Shown here: one piece after another, positions 1 through 9,905 of the stretch | Layout of the letters: each line of letters begins with the position of its first letter | Position numbering within the stretch: the first letter of the stretch is position 1 | Assembly: GCA_017395685.1 (NCBI GenBank) | Contig: JAFQOD010000018.1 | Coordinates: 1-64,000 of the forward strand | From: Clostridia bacterium | GTDB taxonomy: Bacteria > Bacillota > Clostridia > Christensenellales > Aristaeellaceae | Reading direction: 5' to 3' | DNA: 64,000 nt | Program-made: the position numbers and the translations under genes | Notes under the pieces: generated by a model | What the model was told of the DNA's origin: nothing | Database searches by the model: none | What the model saw: the letters and a program-made list of their open reading frames with translations, nothing else

Positions 1-243
1 ACCTATTTTTACGGTCGTAAATTGATATAGGAAACAAAATCCTTTTGCTCCTCGCCGCCGCACATGTCGCCGGCTGCGGATTCAAAGTCGAAGGTGACGG
101 AGCCGAAGCGCCGCCTGTGGCGGATGAAGCGAGGCGGAGGACTCGGCCGAAAAGGAGAATTGCCCCTGGAAAGGGGCAAGGCGACTATTGAGGACGCGGA
201 ACTGCGGCCCTTCGACGCATCCCAGGGGTTTTTTGACAGTCTG

Positions 244-273
244 AGTCCCGGCCTTTCGGACCGGGACTTTTTT
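244..273 (+). terminator. rho-independent terminator
   Basis: An 8-bp stem (AGTCCCGG with CCGGGACT) is followed by a T-run. It would end a plus-strand transcript entering from left of the window or from the structured region at 60-240. Confidence 0.6.
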
Positions 274-287
274 GTTTCAAAATTTCA

Positions 288-356
288 TTTTATCGTTCCG
301 CTGGGAAAACAGTTGATTTCCTGCAACCAAGAAAAATCCAGTAACTGTTTTCTTTG
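288..356 (+). repeat. dispersed intergenic repeat, copy 1
   Basis: These 69 bp match the reverse complement of 18332-18400 at about 80% identity by eye, including the shared core CAAGAAAAATCCAGTA. Both copies lie in intergenic DNA, and each is followed on its own strand by a long hairpin containing TTCTTTT/AAAAGAA (493-524 here). Confidence 0.6.
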
Positions 357-492
357 GGAGAGTGCGAGGGCCGGAATTCGCCGCCGCCTGTGGCGGAAGC
401 AGGCGAATGCAGGCCCAATGAGGCACAGAGCCTAGCACGGCGGGATGTAAACATCCTGCCGTGTTGGGCGACAATGCCGAATTGTGAGCGAA

Positions 493-524
493 GAGGGTAT
501 TTCTTTTTCAAAAGAAATACCCTC
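493..524 (-). terminator. long hairpin downstream of typA
   Basis: A perfect 15-bp stem (GAGGGTATTTCTTTT and its complement) has only a 2-base loop and lies just beyond the typA stop codon. No clear T-run follows on the minus strand, so it may act as an RNA 3' end stabiliser or be part of a repeat element rather than a classical terminator. Confidence 0.4.
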
Positions 525-547
525 TCGCATAATTATTATTTATTTAT

Positions 548-2371
<1,824 letters not shown>

Positions 2372-2415
2372 AAATCATTTCTCCCTCTTTCAGTCGACAT
2401 AAAAGCCAACACTTT

Positions 2416-2445
2416 ATTGTATATCCAAACTGAAGGATTTGTCAA
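2416..2445 (-). promoter_or_regulatory. sigma-A-type promoter of typA
   Basis: On the minus strand TTGACA (2445-2440) and TACAAT (2421-2416) are separated by 18 bp, about 45 bp upstream of the typA start. Confidence 0.65.
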
Positions 2446-2702
2446 CCATCCCCCGCTTGAAAGAGGAAGATAGACGGAAATTTTTATGATCATACCGGAG
2501 GGATTGCTCCGGCATGCAGGGAAAGAAATCAATGCACCACCCGATGGGTGTGGCGCATGCGCTTTTTCTTTGGCAAAAGGGAAAACAGATGCATTTCATC
2601 CTTGGCTTCCGGCTGCTTTTTGCCCATGATCCTCACCTCCCCTTATCAATTTTGCGCAGGAAAGGGCCAATCCATGCAGGGGGAAAAAGGCCGTTTCCAG
2701 CC

Positions 2703-2731
2703 TTGCAGGAAAGGGAAAATTATGATATGAT
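2703..2731 (+). promoter_or_regulatory. candidate promoter of the stand-alone aroK
   Basis: TTGCAG and TATGAT are 17 bp apart, about 65 bp upstream of the shikimate kinase. This separates that gene transcriptionally from the aromatic operon behind it. Confidence 0.5.
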
Positions 2732-2798
2732 GATCCCATCGGCCGCTGATGCGGCCATCCCGGATTTTATCACCACAGCCATTTGGAGATGATCAGAA

Positions 2799-3311
2799 AT
2801 GTTGAATATGCACATTTTCCTGGTGGGTATGGCGGGCGCCGGTAAAACCAGCCTGGGCAGGCGATTGGCCCAGAATATGAATCTCCGTTTTGTGGATACC
2901 GATCAAAGGGTATCGGAAATGATGGGCGGCATGACGGTCAATGAGATTTTTGCCGCCTTCGGGGAGCCTTTTTTCCGCAATGCGGAAACGGGCGCGCTGA
3001 TCGAACTGGTAGGGCAGCCCCCCTGCATTGTTTCCACTGGCGGGGAATTATGCACCTTTTCCGAAAATGTGACCATCATGAAAAATCATGGGGTGATCAT
3101 CCATATCGACCGGCCCCTGGATCAGATCATTTCCGATATCAAGATGGACCGGCGGCCCCTGCTTGCCGGCGGCACCCATGAAGATGTGATTGAGCAGTAT
3201 AATCATTGCATCGGCCATTACCGGGCGGCGGCGGATTATCGGCTGGATAATTCCAAGGGCTTTGTGATGGGGGTCAAGAATCTGACTGAGCTGGTGGACG
3301 GCATCATCTGA
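2799..3311 (+). CDS. aroK: stand-alone shikimate kinase
   Basis: This 170-residue protein is of normal shikimate kinase size and would phosphorylate shikimate with ATP. The Walker A motif GMAGAGKT is near residues 11-18, the substrate-binding DTD near 34, the GEPFFRNAE segment equivalent to the family GExxFRxxE, and a lid arginine pair in RRPLL. The usual GGG motif is degenerate (STGGEL). The gene lies upstream of the aromatic operon's own promoter and attenuator, so it escapes that control. A second kinase is fused to aroE at 9906. Its reduced motif leaves open a related small-molecule kinase role. Confidence 0.82.
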   Translation: MLNMHIFLVGMAGAGKTSLGRRLAQNMNLRFVDTDQRVSEMMGGMTVNEIFAAFGEPFFRNAETGALIELVGQPPCIVSTGGELCTFSENVTIMKNHGVIIHIDRPLDQIISDIKMDRRPLLAGGTHEDVIEQYNHCIGHYRAAADYRLDNSKGFVMGVKNLTELVDGII

Positions 3312-3355
3312 TCCAAACAGAACAATGAAAGTACAGCGCCAGCAGGACGGGGCCC

Positions 3356-3385
3356 TTGACGGATGCGGGAACTTTATGCTATTCT
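3356..3385 (+). promoter_or_regulatory. promoter of the aromatic operon
   Basis: TTGACG (3356-3361) and TATTCT (3380-3385) are 18 bp apart. The predicted start near 3392 leaves a leader RNA of about 200 nt before the first structural gene, which carries the attenuator. Confidence 0.65.
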
Positions 3386-3414
3386 GAGATGGAATTCTGT
3401 TGGAGGATGCTGGA

Positions 3415-3495
3415 ATGCGCAACATTACTTTGCAGGCGGCTTATTTTTATTTTAGCTTTATCGGTTTTACCGGTAAGGCATGCTGCCGCGCGTAA
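3415..3495 (+). CDS. Tyr/Phe-rich attenuator leader peptide (26 aa)
   Basis: A 26-codon frame starts at an ATG placed 8 nt after GGAGG (3402-3406) and ends at TAA 3493-3495. Residues 10-18 read YFYFSFIGF, so six of nine consecutive codons are Tyr or Phe (codons 3442-3468), which is far above chance. This is the arrangement of the enteric pheA and pheST leader peptides. Translation would act as a sensor of charged tRNA-Phe and tRNA-Tyr for the downstream DAHP synthase/tyrA/pheA operon. The peptide is unlikely to have a function of its own. Confidence 0.82.
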   Translation: MRNITLQAAYFYFSFIGFTGKACCRA

Positions 3496-3534
3496 AAGTT
3501 TCATCCTGATAACAGGGGCTTTGCGGTGCATGTC
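3477..3534 (+). promoter_or_regulatory. antiterminator hairpin of the aromatic attenuator
   Basis: GGCATGC (3477-3483) can pair with GCATGTC (3528-3534), and CCGC (3486-3489) with GCGG (3523-3526), giving 11 base pairs with one wobble. The 3' arm overlaps the 5' arm and loop of the terminator at 3517-3551, so the two cannot coexist. The 5' arm begins 9 nt after the last Phe codon and would be covered by a ribosome waiting at the leader stop codon. Confidence 0.7.
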
Positions 3535-3551
3535 ACGGCAAAGCCTTTTTC
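3517..3551 (+). terminator. attenuator terminator before DAHP synthase
   Basis: An 8-bp stem (GGCTTTGC at 3517-3524 with GCAAAGCC at 3538-3545) is topped by a 3-bp GTG/CAC extension and followed by TTTTTCTTTT. It sits 42 bp before the first structural gene. Confidence 0.85.
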
Positions 3552-3592
3552 TTTTCAATGAATAAACGAATGAAAAACGGAGGGCTGTTTTT

Positions 3593-4600
3593 ATGATCAT
3601 TATGCTGAAGCGGCAGGCGGATGAACGTCAGGTGAATAATCTTACTTCCTGGCTTAAATCCATGGGCTTTGATATTCATTTTTCCCAGGGCGCTTCCCAT
3701 ACCATTATGGGCCTGATCGGCGATACCTCCCGGGTGGATATTGACGTGATCAAATCCCTGGGCATTGTGGAAAATGTGCAGCGCATTCAGGAGCCTTACA
3801 AGAGCGCCAACCGCAAATTCCATGAGGAAGACAGTATCGTGGAGGTGGGCGCCGGGCTGAAGATCGGCGGCGGGCATTTCCAGGTGATCGCCGGCCCCTG
3901 CTCGGTAGAGAGCGAAGAGCAGATTGTGCTGGTGGCCAAGGCCGTAAAGGCCGCCGGGGCCGGGCTGCTGCGGGGCGGCGCATTCAAGCCCCGCACCTCT
4001 CCCTATGCCTTCCAGGGCCTGCATGAAGAGGGCATCCGGCTGCTGCTGGAGGCCAAGCGCCAGTCAGGGCTGCCCATCGTTACCGAAATCATGGATGCCC
4101 ATCATCTGAAATATTTCGAGGATGTGGATGTGATCCAGGTGGGCGCCCGGAATATGCAGAATTTTGAATTGCTCAAGGAACTGGGCCAACTGAGAAAGCC
4201 CATCCTGCTGAAAAGAGGCCTGGCCAATACCATCCAGGAATGGCTCATGAGCGCCGAATATATCATGGCCGGCGGCAATGAGCAGGTGATCCTGTGCGAG
4301 AGGGGCATCCGCACCTATGAGACTGCCACCCGCAATACCCTGGATCTTTCCGCGGTGCCGGTGCTGCATAAGCTGACCCATCTGCCGGTGATTGTGGATC
4401 CCTCCCATGCCACCGGCATTGCCTCTCTGGTCAAGCCCATGGCGGTGGCGGGCGCAGCCTGCGGTGCAGATGGGCTGATGATTGAGGTGCATAATGATCC
4501 CACCCATGCCCGGTCCGACGGCGCCCAGTCCCTGACCCCGGAAGCGTTCCAGGATGTGATGAATGCGGTGAATGCGGTGCGTCCCTTCGCCTGCAGGTGA
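3593..4600 (+). CDS. aroF: 3-deoxy-7-phosphoheptulonate (DAHP) synthase, type I-beta
   Basis: This enzyme condenses PEP with erythrose-4-phosphate in the first step of aromatic biosynthesis. The 335-residue protein has a 70-residue ferredoxin-like N-terminal domain, which in Thermotoga-type enzymes mediates feedback inhibition by Tyr or Phe, then the KDO8P/DAHP synthase barrel. The barrel contains AGPCSVES (metal Cys103), the [11 protein letters not shown] loop, KRG, DPSHATG and [21 protein letters not shown] lies 7 nt before the ATG. It is the first structural gene after the Tyr/Phe attenuator, matching transcriptional and allosteric control by the same end products. The symbol is by analogy, as naming varies. 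Confidence 0.96.
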   Translation: MIIMLKRQADERQVNNLTSWLKSMGFDIHFSQGASHTIMGLIGDTSRVDIDVIKSLGIVENVQRIQEPYKSANRKFHEEDSIVEVGAGLKIGGGHFQVIAGPCSVESEEQIVLVAKAVKAAGAGLLRGGAFKPRTSPYAFQGLHEEGIRLLLEAKRQSGLPIVTEIMDAHHLKYFEDVDVIQVGARNMQNFELLKELGQLRKPILLKRGLANTIQEWLMSAEYIMAGGNEQVILCERGIRTYETATRNTLDLSAVPVLHKLTHLPVIVDPSHATGIASLVKPMAVAGAACGADGLMIEVHNDPTHARSDGAQSLTPEAFQDVMNAVNAVRPFACR

Positions 4601-4612
4601 GGTGAAAAAGCC

Positions 4613-5446
4613 ATGATCTTTGGCATTGTGGGCCTGGGGCTGATCGGCGGCTCCCTGGCCAAATCCATCAAATTTCATGCCGGGCATACGGTATACGGCA
4701 TTGATCTGAATGAAACCACCCTGCTGCAGGCGAAAATGGTGGGGGCCATTGATGAGAAGCTGACGGAGGAAAACCTGCCCCTGTGCGATGTGGTGCTGGT
4801 GGCCCTCTATCCCCAGGCTTCCGTGGATTATATTCTGGCCCATATGGATCTGTTCAAGGAGAAGGCCCTGGTGATTGACTGCAGCGGCGTGAAGCGCTTT
4901 GTCTGCGATCGGCTGTTCCCCGCTTTCCAGGGGCATCGGGCCATTTTCATGGGCGGCCATCCCATGGCGGGCAGGGAGCGCAGCGGCTTTTCCTTTGCCC
5001 AGGATGATCTTTTCGAAAATGCATCCATGATTCTCTGCCCCGCCCCCCATCAGGATGGGGAAACGGTACGCAGAGCCAAGGAAATTTTTCTCTCCATCGG
5101 CTTTGGACGGGTGCGCTTTGCCACCCCGTATGAGCATGATGAGATGATTGCCTTCACATCCCAGCTGGCCCATATCGTTTCCAGCGCCTATGTGAAAACC
5201 CCGCTGGCAGCCAAGCACAAGGGGTTTTCCGCCGGCAGCTTCAAGGATATGACCCGGGTGGCACGGCTGAATGAAGAAATGTGGACGGAATTATTCATGG
5301 AAAACCATGATCTTTTGCTTTCCCAGGCAGAGGCGCTGGCAGACAGGGTGACCGAATACCGGGACGCTCTTCGGGCCAGGGATGCGGACAGGCTGAAGGC
5401 CCTGCTCCGGGAGGGAAGGGAAATCAAGGAAGCGCTGGAGGATTAA
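4613..5446 (+). CDS. tyrA: prephenate dehydrogenase
   Basis: This enzyme oxidises prephenate to 4-hydroxyphenylpyruvate, the precursor of tyrosine, using NAD(P). The 277-residue protein starts with a Rossmann motif [10 protein letters not shown] and has the conserved [12 protein letters not shown] segment that carries the catalytic histidine, followed by the all-helical dimerisation domain. There is no C-terminal ACT domain, so feedback must come from attenuation or from the dehydrogenase site itself. The gene starts 12 bp after DAHP synthase and ends 3 bp before aroB. Confidence 0.95.
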   Translation: MIFGIVGLGLIGGSLAKSIKFHAGHTVYGIDLNETTLLQAKMVGAIDEKLTEENLPLCDVVLVALYPQASVDYILAHMDLFKEKALVIDCSGVKRFVCDRLFPAFQGHRAIFMGGHPMAGRERSGFSFAQDDLFENASMILCPAPHQDGETVRRAKEIFLSIGFGRVRFATPYEHDEMIAFTSQLAHIVSSAYVKTPLAAKHKGFSAGSFKDMTRVARLNEEMWTELFMENHDLLLSQAEALADRVTEYRDALRARDADRLKALLREGREIKEALED

Positions 5447-5449
5447 GAA

Positions 5450-6499
5450 ATGAAGCGTGTGCGGGTGGAGGCCAGCGGCAGCTATGATGTTTTGATCGGG
5501 CCGGGGCTGATGAACCGGGTTGGGGAGCTGGCTGCTCAGGTGATCGCCCCCTGCCGGGCAGCTATCATCACCGATGATATCGTGCAGGGCCTGTATGGGG
5601 ATCAGGTGAAGGAAAGCCTGGAAAAAGCGGGGTTTGCCGTGGAGCTGTGGGCATTTTCCAATGGGGAAAAGCAAAAGACCATGGAAACGCTGACCCGGGC
5701 CCTGTGCTGGCTTGCAGAATCCGGCTTTTCCCGCAGCGATCTGATTGTGGCCCTGGGGGGCGGTGTGCCGGGGGATCTGGCCGGGTTTGCCGCGGCGGTT
5801 TATTGCCGGGGCATGCGGTTTATCCAGATTCCCACCACGCTGCTTGCCGCCGTGGATTCCTCGGTAGGGGGCAAAACGGCGGTGGATCTGCCCGCAGGGA
5901 AAAATATGGCCGGCGCCTTCCATCAGCCGGAACTGGTGATCTGCGATACGGAGGTGCTGGAGAAGCTGCCGGCGGATCTGCTCCGGGATGGGGCTGCCGA
6001 AATGCTGAAATACGGCATGCTGGAGGATGAGGCATTATTTGATCTGATGGCCTCCGGCGCATGGATGACCCAATTGGAAGAAACGGTGGCAAAATGCGTA
6101 TCCATCAAGCGGGATTATGTGATGCAGGATGAAAAGGATCACGGTCTGCGCCAGTTCCTCAATCTGGGCCACACCTTCGGCCATGCGGTGGAAAAATGCT
6201 CCGGCTTTTCCCTGACCCACGGCCAGGGGGTGGGAATCGGCCTGTGTATGGCCGCAAGGGCGGCCGGCGTGGAAGTAGAATGGGTGGAAAAGGGCGTTCA
6301 TGCCTGCGGGCTGGAAACGAAATCCCCCTATGCCGCCAAGGTGCTGGCGGAAGCGGCCCTTTCCGATAAAAAGCGCAAGGGCGGCAGGATCACCCTGGTG
6401 CTGCCAGTAAAGCAGGGCGAATGCCAGCTGAAGACCATTTCAGTGGATGAATTGCCCCATTATTTTGCCAAAGGAACAGGGAAAGAAGCATGCAAGTAA
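5450..6499 (+). CDS. aroB: 3-dehydroquinate synthase
   Basis: The enzyme cyclises DAHP to 3-dehydroquinate using NAD and a divalent metal. The 349-residue length is typical. The NAD-binding loop GGGVPGDLAGFAA, the SSVGGKTAVDLPAGKN segment, and the metal-site DGAAEMLKYG and LGHTFGHAVE elements are all present. It overlaps the next gene, aroA, by 10 bp, which suggests translational coupling. Confidence 0.97.
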   Translation: MKRVRVEASGSYDVLIGPGLMNRVGELAAQVIAPCRAAIITDDIVQGLYGDQVKESLEKAGFAVELWAFSNGEKQKTMETLTRALCWLAESGFSRSDLIVALGGGVPGDLAGFAAAVYCRGMRFIQIPTTLLAAVDSSVGGKTAVDLPAGKNMAGAFHQPELVICDTEVLEKLPADLLRDGAAEMLKYGMLEDEALFDLMASGAWMTQLEETVAKCVSIKRDYVMQDEKDHGLRQFLNLGHTFGHAVEKCSGFSLTHGQGVGIGLCMAARAAGVEVEWVEKGVHACGLETKSPYAAKVLAEAALSDKKRKGGRITLVLPVKQGECQLKTISVDELPHYFAKGTGKEACK

Positions 6500-7689
6500 C
6501 CATTCAGCCGGGAAAGCTGCAGGGAAGCGTCACCATCCTGCCCTCTAAATCCCATGCCCATCGGCTGCTGATCGCATCCGCCCTGGCGGAGGGGGAAACC
6601 CGCATCCATTGCCCTTCGGAAAATGCGGATATCGCTGCCACCATCCGATGTCTCAATGCCCTGGGGGCCGGCATCACAAGGCAGGGGGAATATCTGATCG
6701 TCCGGGGCGGTATGCCCATGGCGGGGGCAGGGGCGGCCCTGGATTGCGGGGAGAGCGGCTCCACCCTGCGGTTTCTCATTCCCTTATGCGGCTGCATGAG
6801 CAGGGAAATTACCCTGACCGGCCATGGCCGGCTGCCCAGCCGTCCCAACGGCCCCCTGCTTTCCGTAATGAAGGAAAATGGGGCTGAGCTGGAGGGAGAG
6901 GGATTGCCGCTGAGGATAAAGGGCGGCATGAAAAGCGGCTGCTTTGCCCTGCCTGGGCATATCAGCAGCCAGTATTTTACCGGCCTGCTCCTGGCCCTGC
7001 CCCTTTTATCGGGGGAGAGTGCCCTGGAATATACTTCGCCCCTGGAATCCATGCCCTATGTGAATATGACCCTGGATACCCTGCGGCAGTTTGGCATCCG
7101 GATCGAGGAAATGGAGAATGGCTGGCGCATCCCCGGCAATCAGCGGTATTGCTCTCCCGGAATGGCCCGGGTGGAGGGGGATTGGTCGGCGGCGGCCTTC
7201 TGGGTGACTGCCAATCACCTGGGCAGCGCCATTGATCTTCAGGGCCTCAATCCCTTCTCCCCTCAGGGGGATAAGGCCATCGGGCAATTGCTTAGGCGGC
7301 TGGGGGGCAAGATTGATGTGACCGATACCCCCGATCTGATGCCCATCCTTTCCGTTGCTGCGGCAGCCTGGCCGGGGGAAACGGAAATTTGCGGTGCGGC
7401 ACGGCTGCGCATCAAGGAATCGGATCGGCTTGCCGCCATGGCGGGGGTGATCCGGGCCCTGGGCGGAAATGCCCTGGAAACGCCGGATGGCCTGATCATC
7501 CGGGGGGGAAAGCTCCGGGGCGGCGTGGTGGACGGCATGCATGATCACCGGGTGGTGATGAGCGCCGCCGTTGCCGCCACGGTATGCGAGGGGCCTGTCA
7601 CCATTCTGGGCGCGGAGGCGGCGGATAAATCCTATCCCGGCTTTTTCCGGGATTTTGCATCGCTGGGAGGGATCGCGGATGTCCGGTAA
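6490..7689 (+). CDS. aroA: 5-enolpyruvylshikimate-3-phosphate synthase
   Basis: This enzyme transfers the enolpyruvyl group of PEP to shikimate-3-phosphate. The 399-residue protein has the N-terminal PSKSHAHRLLIASALA (catalytic Lys), GESGSTLRF, and the glyphosate-region signature as LPSRPNGPL. The C-terminal half has RIKESDRLAAM and DHRVVMSAAVAA. It overlaps aroB by 10 bp and aroC by 11 bp. Confidence 0.97.
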   Translation: MQVTIQPGKLQGSVTILPSKSHAHRLLIASALAEGETRIHCPSENADIAATIRCLNALGAGITRQGEYLIVRGGMPMAGAGAALDCGESGSTLRFLIPLCGCMSREITLTGHGRLPSRPNGPLLSVMKENGAELEGEGLPLRIKGGMKSGCFALPGHISSQYFTGLLLALPLLSGESALEYTSPLESMPYVNMTLDTLRQFGIRIEEMENGWRIPGNQRYCSPGMARVEGDWSAAAFWVTANHLGSAIDLQGLNPFSPQGDKAIGQLLRRLGGKIDVTDTPDLMPILSVAAAAWPGETEICGAARLRIKESDRLAAMAGVIRALGGNALETPDGLIIRGGKLRGGVVDGMHDHRVVMSAAVAATVCEGPVTILGAEAADKSYPGFFRDFASLGGIADVR

Positions 7690-8749
7690 CTGCATTGGTG
7701 AAAAACTGAAGATCACGGTGTTCGGCCAATCCCACGGCCCTGCCATCGGCGCAGTGGTGGAGGGCTTCCCGGCGGGGATCACCCTTGACTGGGATGCGCT
7801 TTCCTTCTTTATGGCCCGGCGTGCCCCGGGGCAGAATGCCTGGAGCACCCAGCGGCGGGAAGCGGATCGGCCTAAAATCCTTTCCGGGCTGAATGAGGAT
7901 GGGGTGACCAGCGGCGCGCCCATTACCGCCGAGATTGAAAATACCAATATCCGCTCCTCCGATTATCCCGATCTGCACACCTTTCCCCGGCCGGGGCATG
8001 CGGATTTTGCCGCCACCCTGAAATACGGGGATCAGTGGGATCATCGGGGCGGCGGCCCGTTTTCCGGAAGGCTTACGGCTCCCCTTTGTTTTGCGGGGGC
8101 GCTGTGCATCCAATATCTGAAGGAAAAATACGGCGTTGAAATTGCTGCGCACATTGCCCGCATCGGCAGCATTTCCGATGATGTGCCGGATACAGTGCAT
8201 CCAGCCCTGCCCCTCTATGAGAAGGGGGCTTTCCCGGTGATCAATTCCCAGGCCGGAGAAAAAATGAAGGAAGAGATTGAAGCGGCCCGGCAGGCGGGGG
8301 ACAGCGTGGACGGCCAGATCCGCTGCATCGTCAAAAATCTGCCCGGCGGGCTGGGCGGCCCCCTGTTCCAGGGGCTGGAGGGGAAATTATCCCTGGGCCT
8401 GTTCGGCATCCCTGCGGTGAAGGGAGTAGAATTCGGGGAAACGCTGCACCGGGGCAGCGAAAATAACGATCCCTACTGTGTGGAGGAGGGGCGCATCCGC
8501 ACCCTCACCAATCATCACGGCGGCATCCTGGGGGGGATATCCACCGGCATGCCCCTCCATTTCACCGTGAAATTCAAGCCCACCCCCTCCATCGCCGTGC
8601 CTCAGCAGACGGTGAATACCAAAGAAATGATAGAAACAGAAATGGCCCTCCGGGGCCGGCATGATCCCTGCGTGGTGCCAAGGGCGGTGCCGGTGGTGGA
8701 GGCGGTCACGGCCATCGTGCTGACCGATATGATTTTACAAGGAGCGTGA
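7679..8749 (+). CDS. aroC: chorismate synthase
   Basis: The enzyme makes chorismate from EPSP by an FMN-dependent 1,4-elimination. A longer frame exists, but the family N-terminus (GEKLKITVFGQSHG) fixes the start at the ATG at 7679 inside the end of aroA, giving 356 residues. Signatures include RRAPGQNAWSTQRREAD, HRGGGPFSGRLTAPL and NHHGGILGGISTGMP. The 11-bp overlap with aroA indicates coupled translation. The next gene follows after 7 bp. Confidence 0.97.
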   Translation: MSGNCIGEKLKITVFGQSHGPAIGAVVEGFPAGITLDWDALSFFMARRAPGQNAWSTQRREADRPKILSGLNEDGVTSGAPITAEIENTNIRSSDYPDLHTFPRPGHADFAATLKYGDQWDHRGGGPFSGRLTAPLCFAGALCIQYLKEKYGVEIAAHIARIGSISDDVPDTVHPALPLYEKGAFPVINSQAGEKMKEEIEAARQAGDSVDGQIRCIVKNLPGGLGGPLFQGLEGKLSLGLFGIPAVKGVEFGETLHRGSENNDPYCVEEGRIRTLTNHHGGILGGISTGMPLHFTVKFKPTPSIAVPQQTVNTKEMIETEMALRGRHDPCVVPRAVPVVEAVTAIVLTDMILQGA

Positions 8750-8756
8750 AGGAAAA

Positions 8757-9905
8757 ATGGAACTGGATCTGAAGGATATCCGCAATCAATTGGACGCCAT
8801 TGACGACGGCATGACCGAATTATTTGCAAAACGCATGCATCTGGTCACCCAGGTGGCGGAATATAAAAAGGAAAAGGGCCTGCCCATCCTGGATACGGGC
8901 CGGGAGCGGCAGATCATCAACCGGGTATCCCTGGCTGCCGGGGAAGAGCTGGAGCATTATGCCAAGCTGATGTATCAGACGCTGTTCAATGTTTCCAGGG
9001 CCTATCAGTCTGAAAAGATCCGCCCCACCTCCTCCCTGATGGAAAAGCTGGAAAAGGCGGCCGCAAATGTGGAAAAGAAGATCCCCGGCCGGGCGCTGGT
9101 GGCCTGCCAGGGCACTGAAGGGGCCTATTCACAGAAAATCTGCGATCAGATGTTTGAATTTGCGGATATCCTGTATATGAATACCTTTAACGATGTATTC
9201 AATGCGGTGGAAAGCGGCATGTGCCCCTTTGGCATCCTGCCCATTGAAAACAGCACCGCCGGTTCCGTCACCCAGGTGTATGACCTGATGGAAAAGCATC
9301 ATTTCCATATCGTCCGGGCTGCCCGGCAGCGGATTGAGCACCGGCTGCTTTCCCTTCCCGGGGTGAATATGAAGGATATCAAAGAAGTGGTATCCCATGA
9401 ACAGGCCCTGCGCCAGTGCAGCGCCTTCCTGGCCGCCCATCCCGGCATCAAGGTGACCGCCATGGAAAATACCGCCGTGGCCGCCAATTTTGTGGCCACC
9501 TCCGGCAGGCGTGATCTGGCGGCCATTGCCTCTCAGGAATGCGCCGCCCTTTACGGCCTGGAAACCCTGTCCGATTCCGTCAGCGATACGCCCAATAATT
9601 CCACCCGCTTTATCTGCATCACCAAAGAACTGAAGGTGTATGAAGGGGCCGATAAGATTTCCCTGATGCTCAGCGCCGCCCATCAGCCCGGATCCCTTTA
9701 CCGGCTGCTTTCCCATATTTCCGTAATGGGCCTCAATCTGACCAAGCTGGAAAGCCGGCCCATGCCGGGGAAGGATTTTGAATTCCGTTTCTTCTTCGAT
9801 ATCGAGGCTTCCATTCTGGATCCTGCCGTCCGGGGGCTGATCTGCCAGCTGCAGCAGGATTCCGATCAATTTGTATTCCTGGGCAATTATGAGGAGATGC
9901 GATAA
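8757..9905 (+). CDS. pheA: bifunctional chorismate mutase / prephenate dehydratase (P-protein)
   Basis: This P-protein turns chorismate into prephenate and then phenylpyruvate. Residues 1-90 are an AroQ-class chorismate mutase (IRNQLDAIDDGMTELFAKR). About 115-295 is the prephenate dehydratase domain, with GTEGAYSQ and the catalytic NNSTRF motif, and the C-terminus is an ACT regulatory domain carrying the Phe-binding LESRP motif. It lies between aroC and the aroE-aroK fusion, whose ATG directly follows its stop codon. Its mutase domain also supplies prephenate to TyrA, which has none. Confidence 0.97.
   Translation: MELDLKDIRNQLDAIDDGMTELFAKRMHLVTQVAEYKKEKGLPILDTGRERQIINRVSLAAGEELEHYAKLMYQTLFNVSRAYQSEKIRPTSSLMEKLEKAAANVEKKIPGRALVACQGTEGAYSQKICDQMFEFADILYMNTFNDVFNAVESGMCPFGILPIENSTAGSVTQVYDLMEKHHFHIVRAARQRIEHRLLSLPGVNMKDIKEVVSHEQALRQCSAFLAAHPGIKVTAMENTAVAANFVATSGRRDLAAIASQECAALYGLETLSDSVSDTPNNSTRFICITKELKVYEGADKISLMLSAAHQPGSLYRLLSHISVMGLNLTKLESRPMPGKDFEFRFFFDIEASILDPAVRGLICQLQQDSDQFVFLGNYEEMR

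Larger units (their letters stand above)
1..547. other. structured non-coding left edge
   Basis: No convincing gene was found here. The stretch is dense in inverted repeats: a 7-bp stem at 160-179 (TTGCCCC with GGGGCAA), a terminator-like stem at 244-273, a 13-bp stem at 436-462 and a 15-bp stem at 493-524. The motif GCCGCCTGTGGCGG occurs twice (about 110 and 383). A 123-codon plus-strand reading frame runs across it, but it is of low complexity, crosses the 244-273 stem-loop and lacks a good ribosome binding site, so it was not called. Confidence 0.5.
2372..2798. other. intergenic region between typA and aroK
   Basis: This 427-bp stretch holds two divergent promoters (typA at 2416-2445 on the minus strand, aroK at 2703-2731 on the plus strand) and short inverted repeats such as CCGGAGGGATTGCTCCGG near 2494. 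No coding sequence or recognised riboswitch was seen. Confidence 0.5.

Noticed and set aside
64..435. 123-codon plus-strand frame at the left edge
   Set aside because: It runs through a terminator-like stem-loop and a dispersed repeat, and shows no recognised domain or ribosome site.
2372..2798. riboswitch or T-box before aroK
   Set aside because: Only short inverted repeats are present. No T-box core (AGGGTGGNACCGCG type) or known aptamer signature was found.
3356..3565. 69-codon plus-strand frame in the aromatic leader region
   Set aside because: It starts inside the promoter without a ribosome site, and overlaps the leader peptide in another frame. The short leader is better supported.
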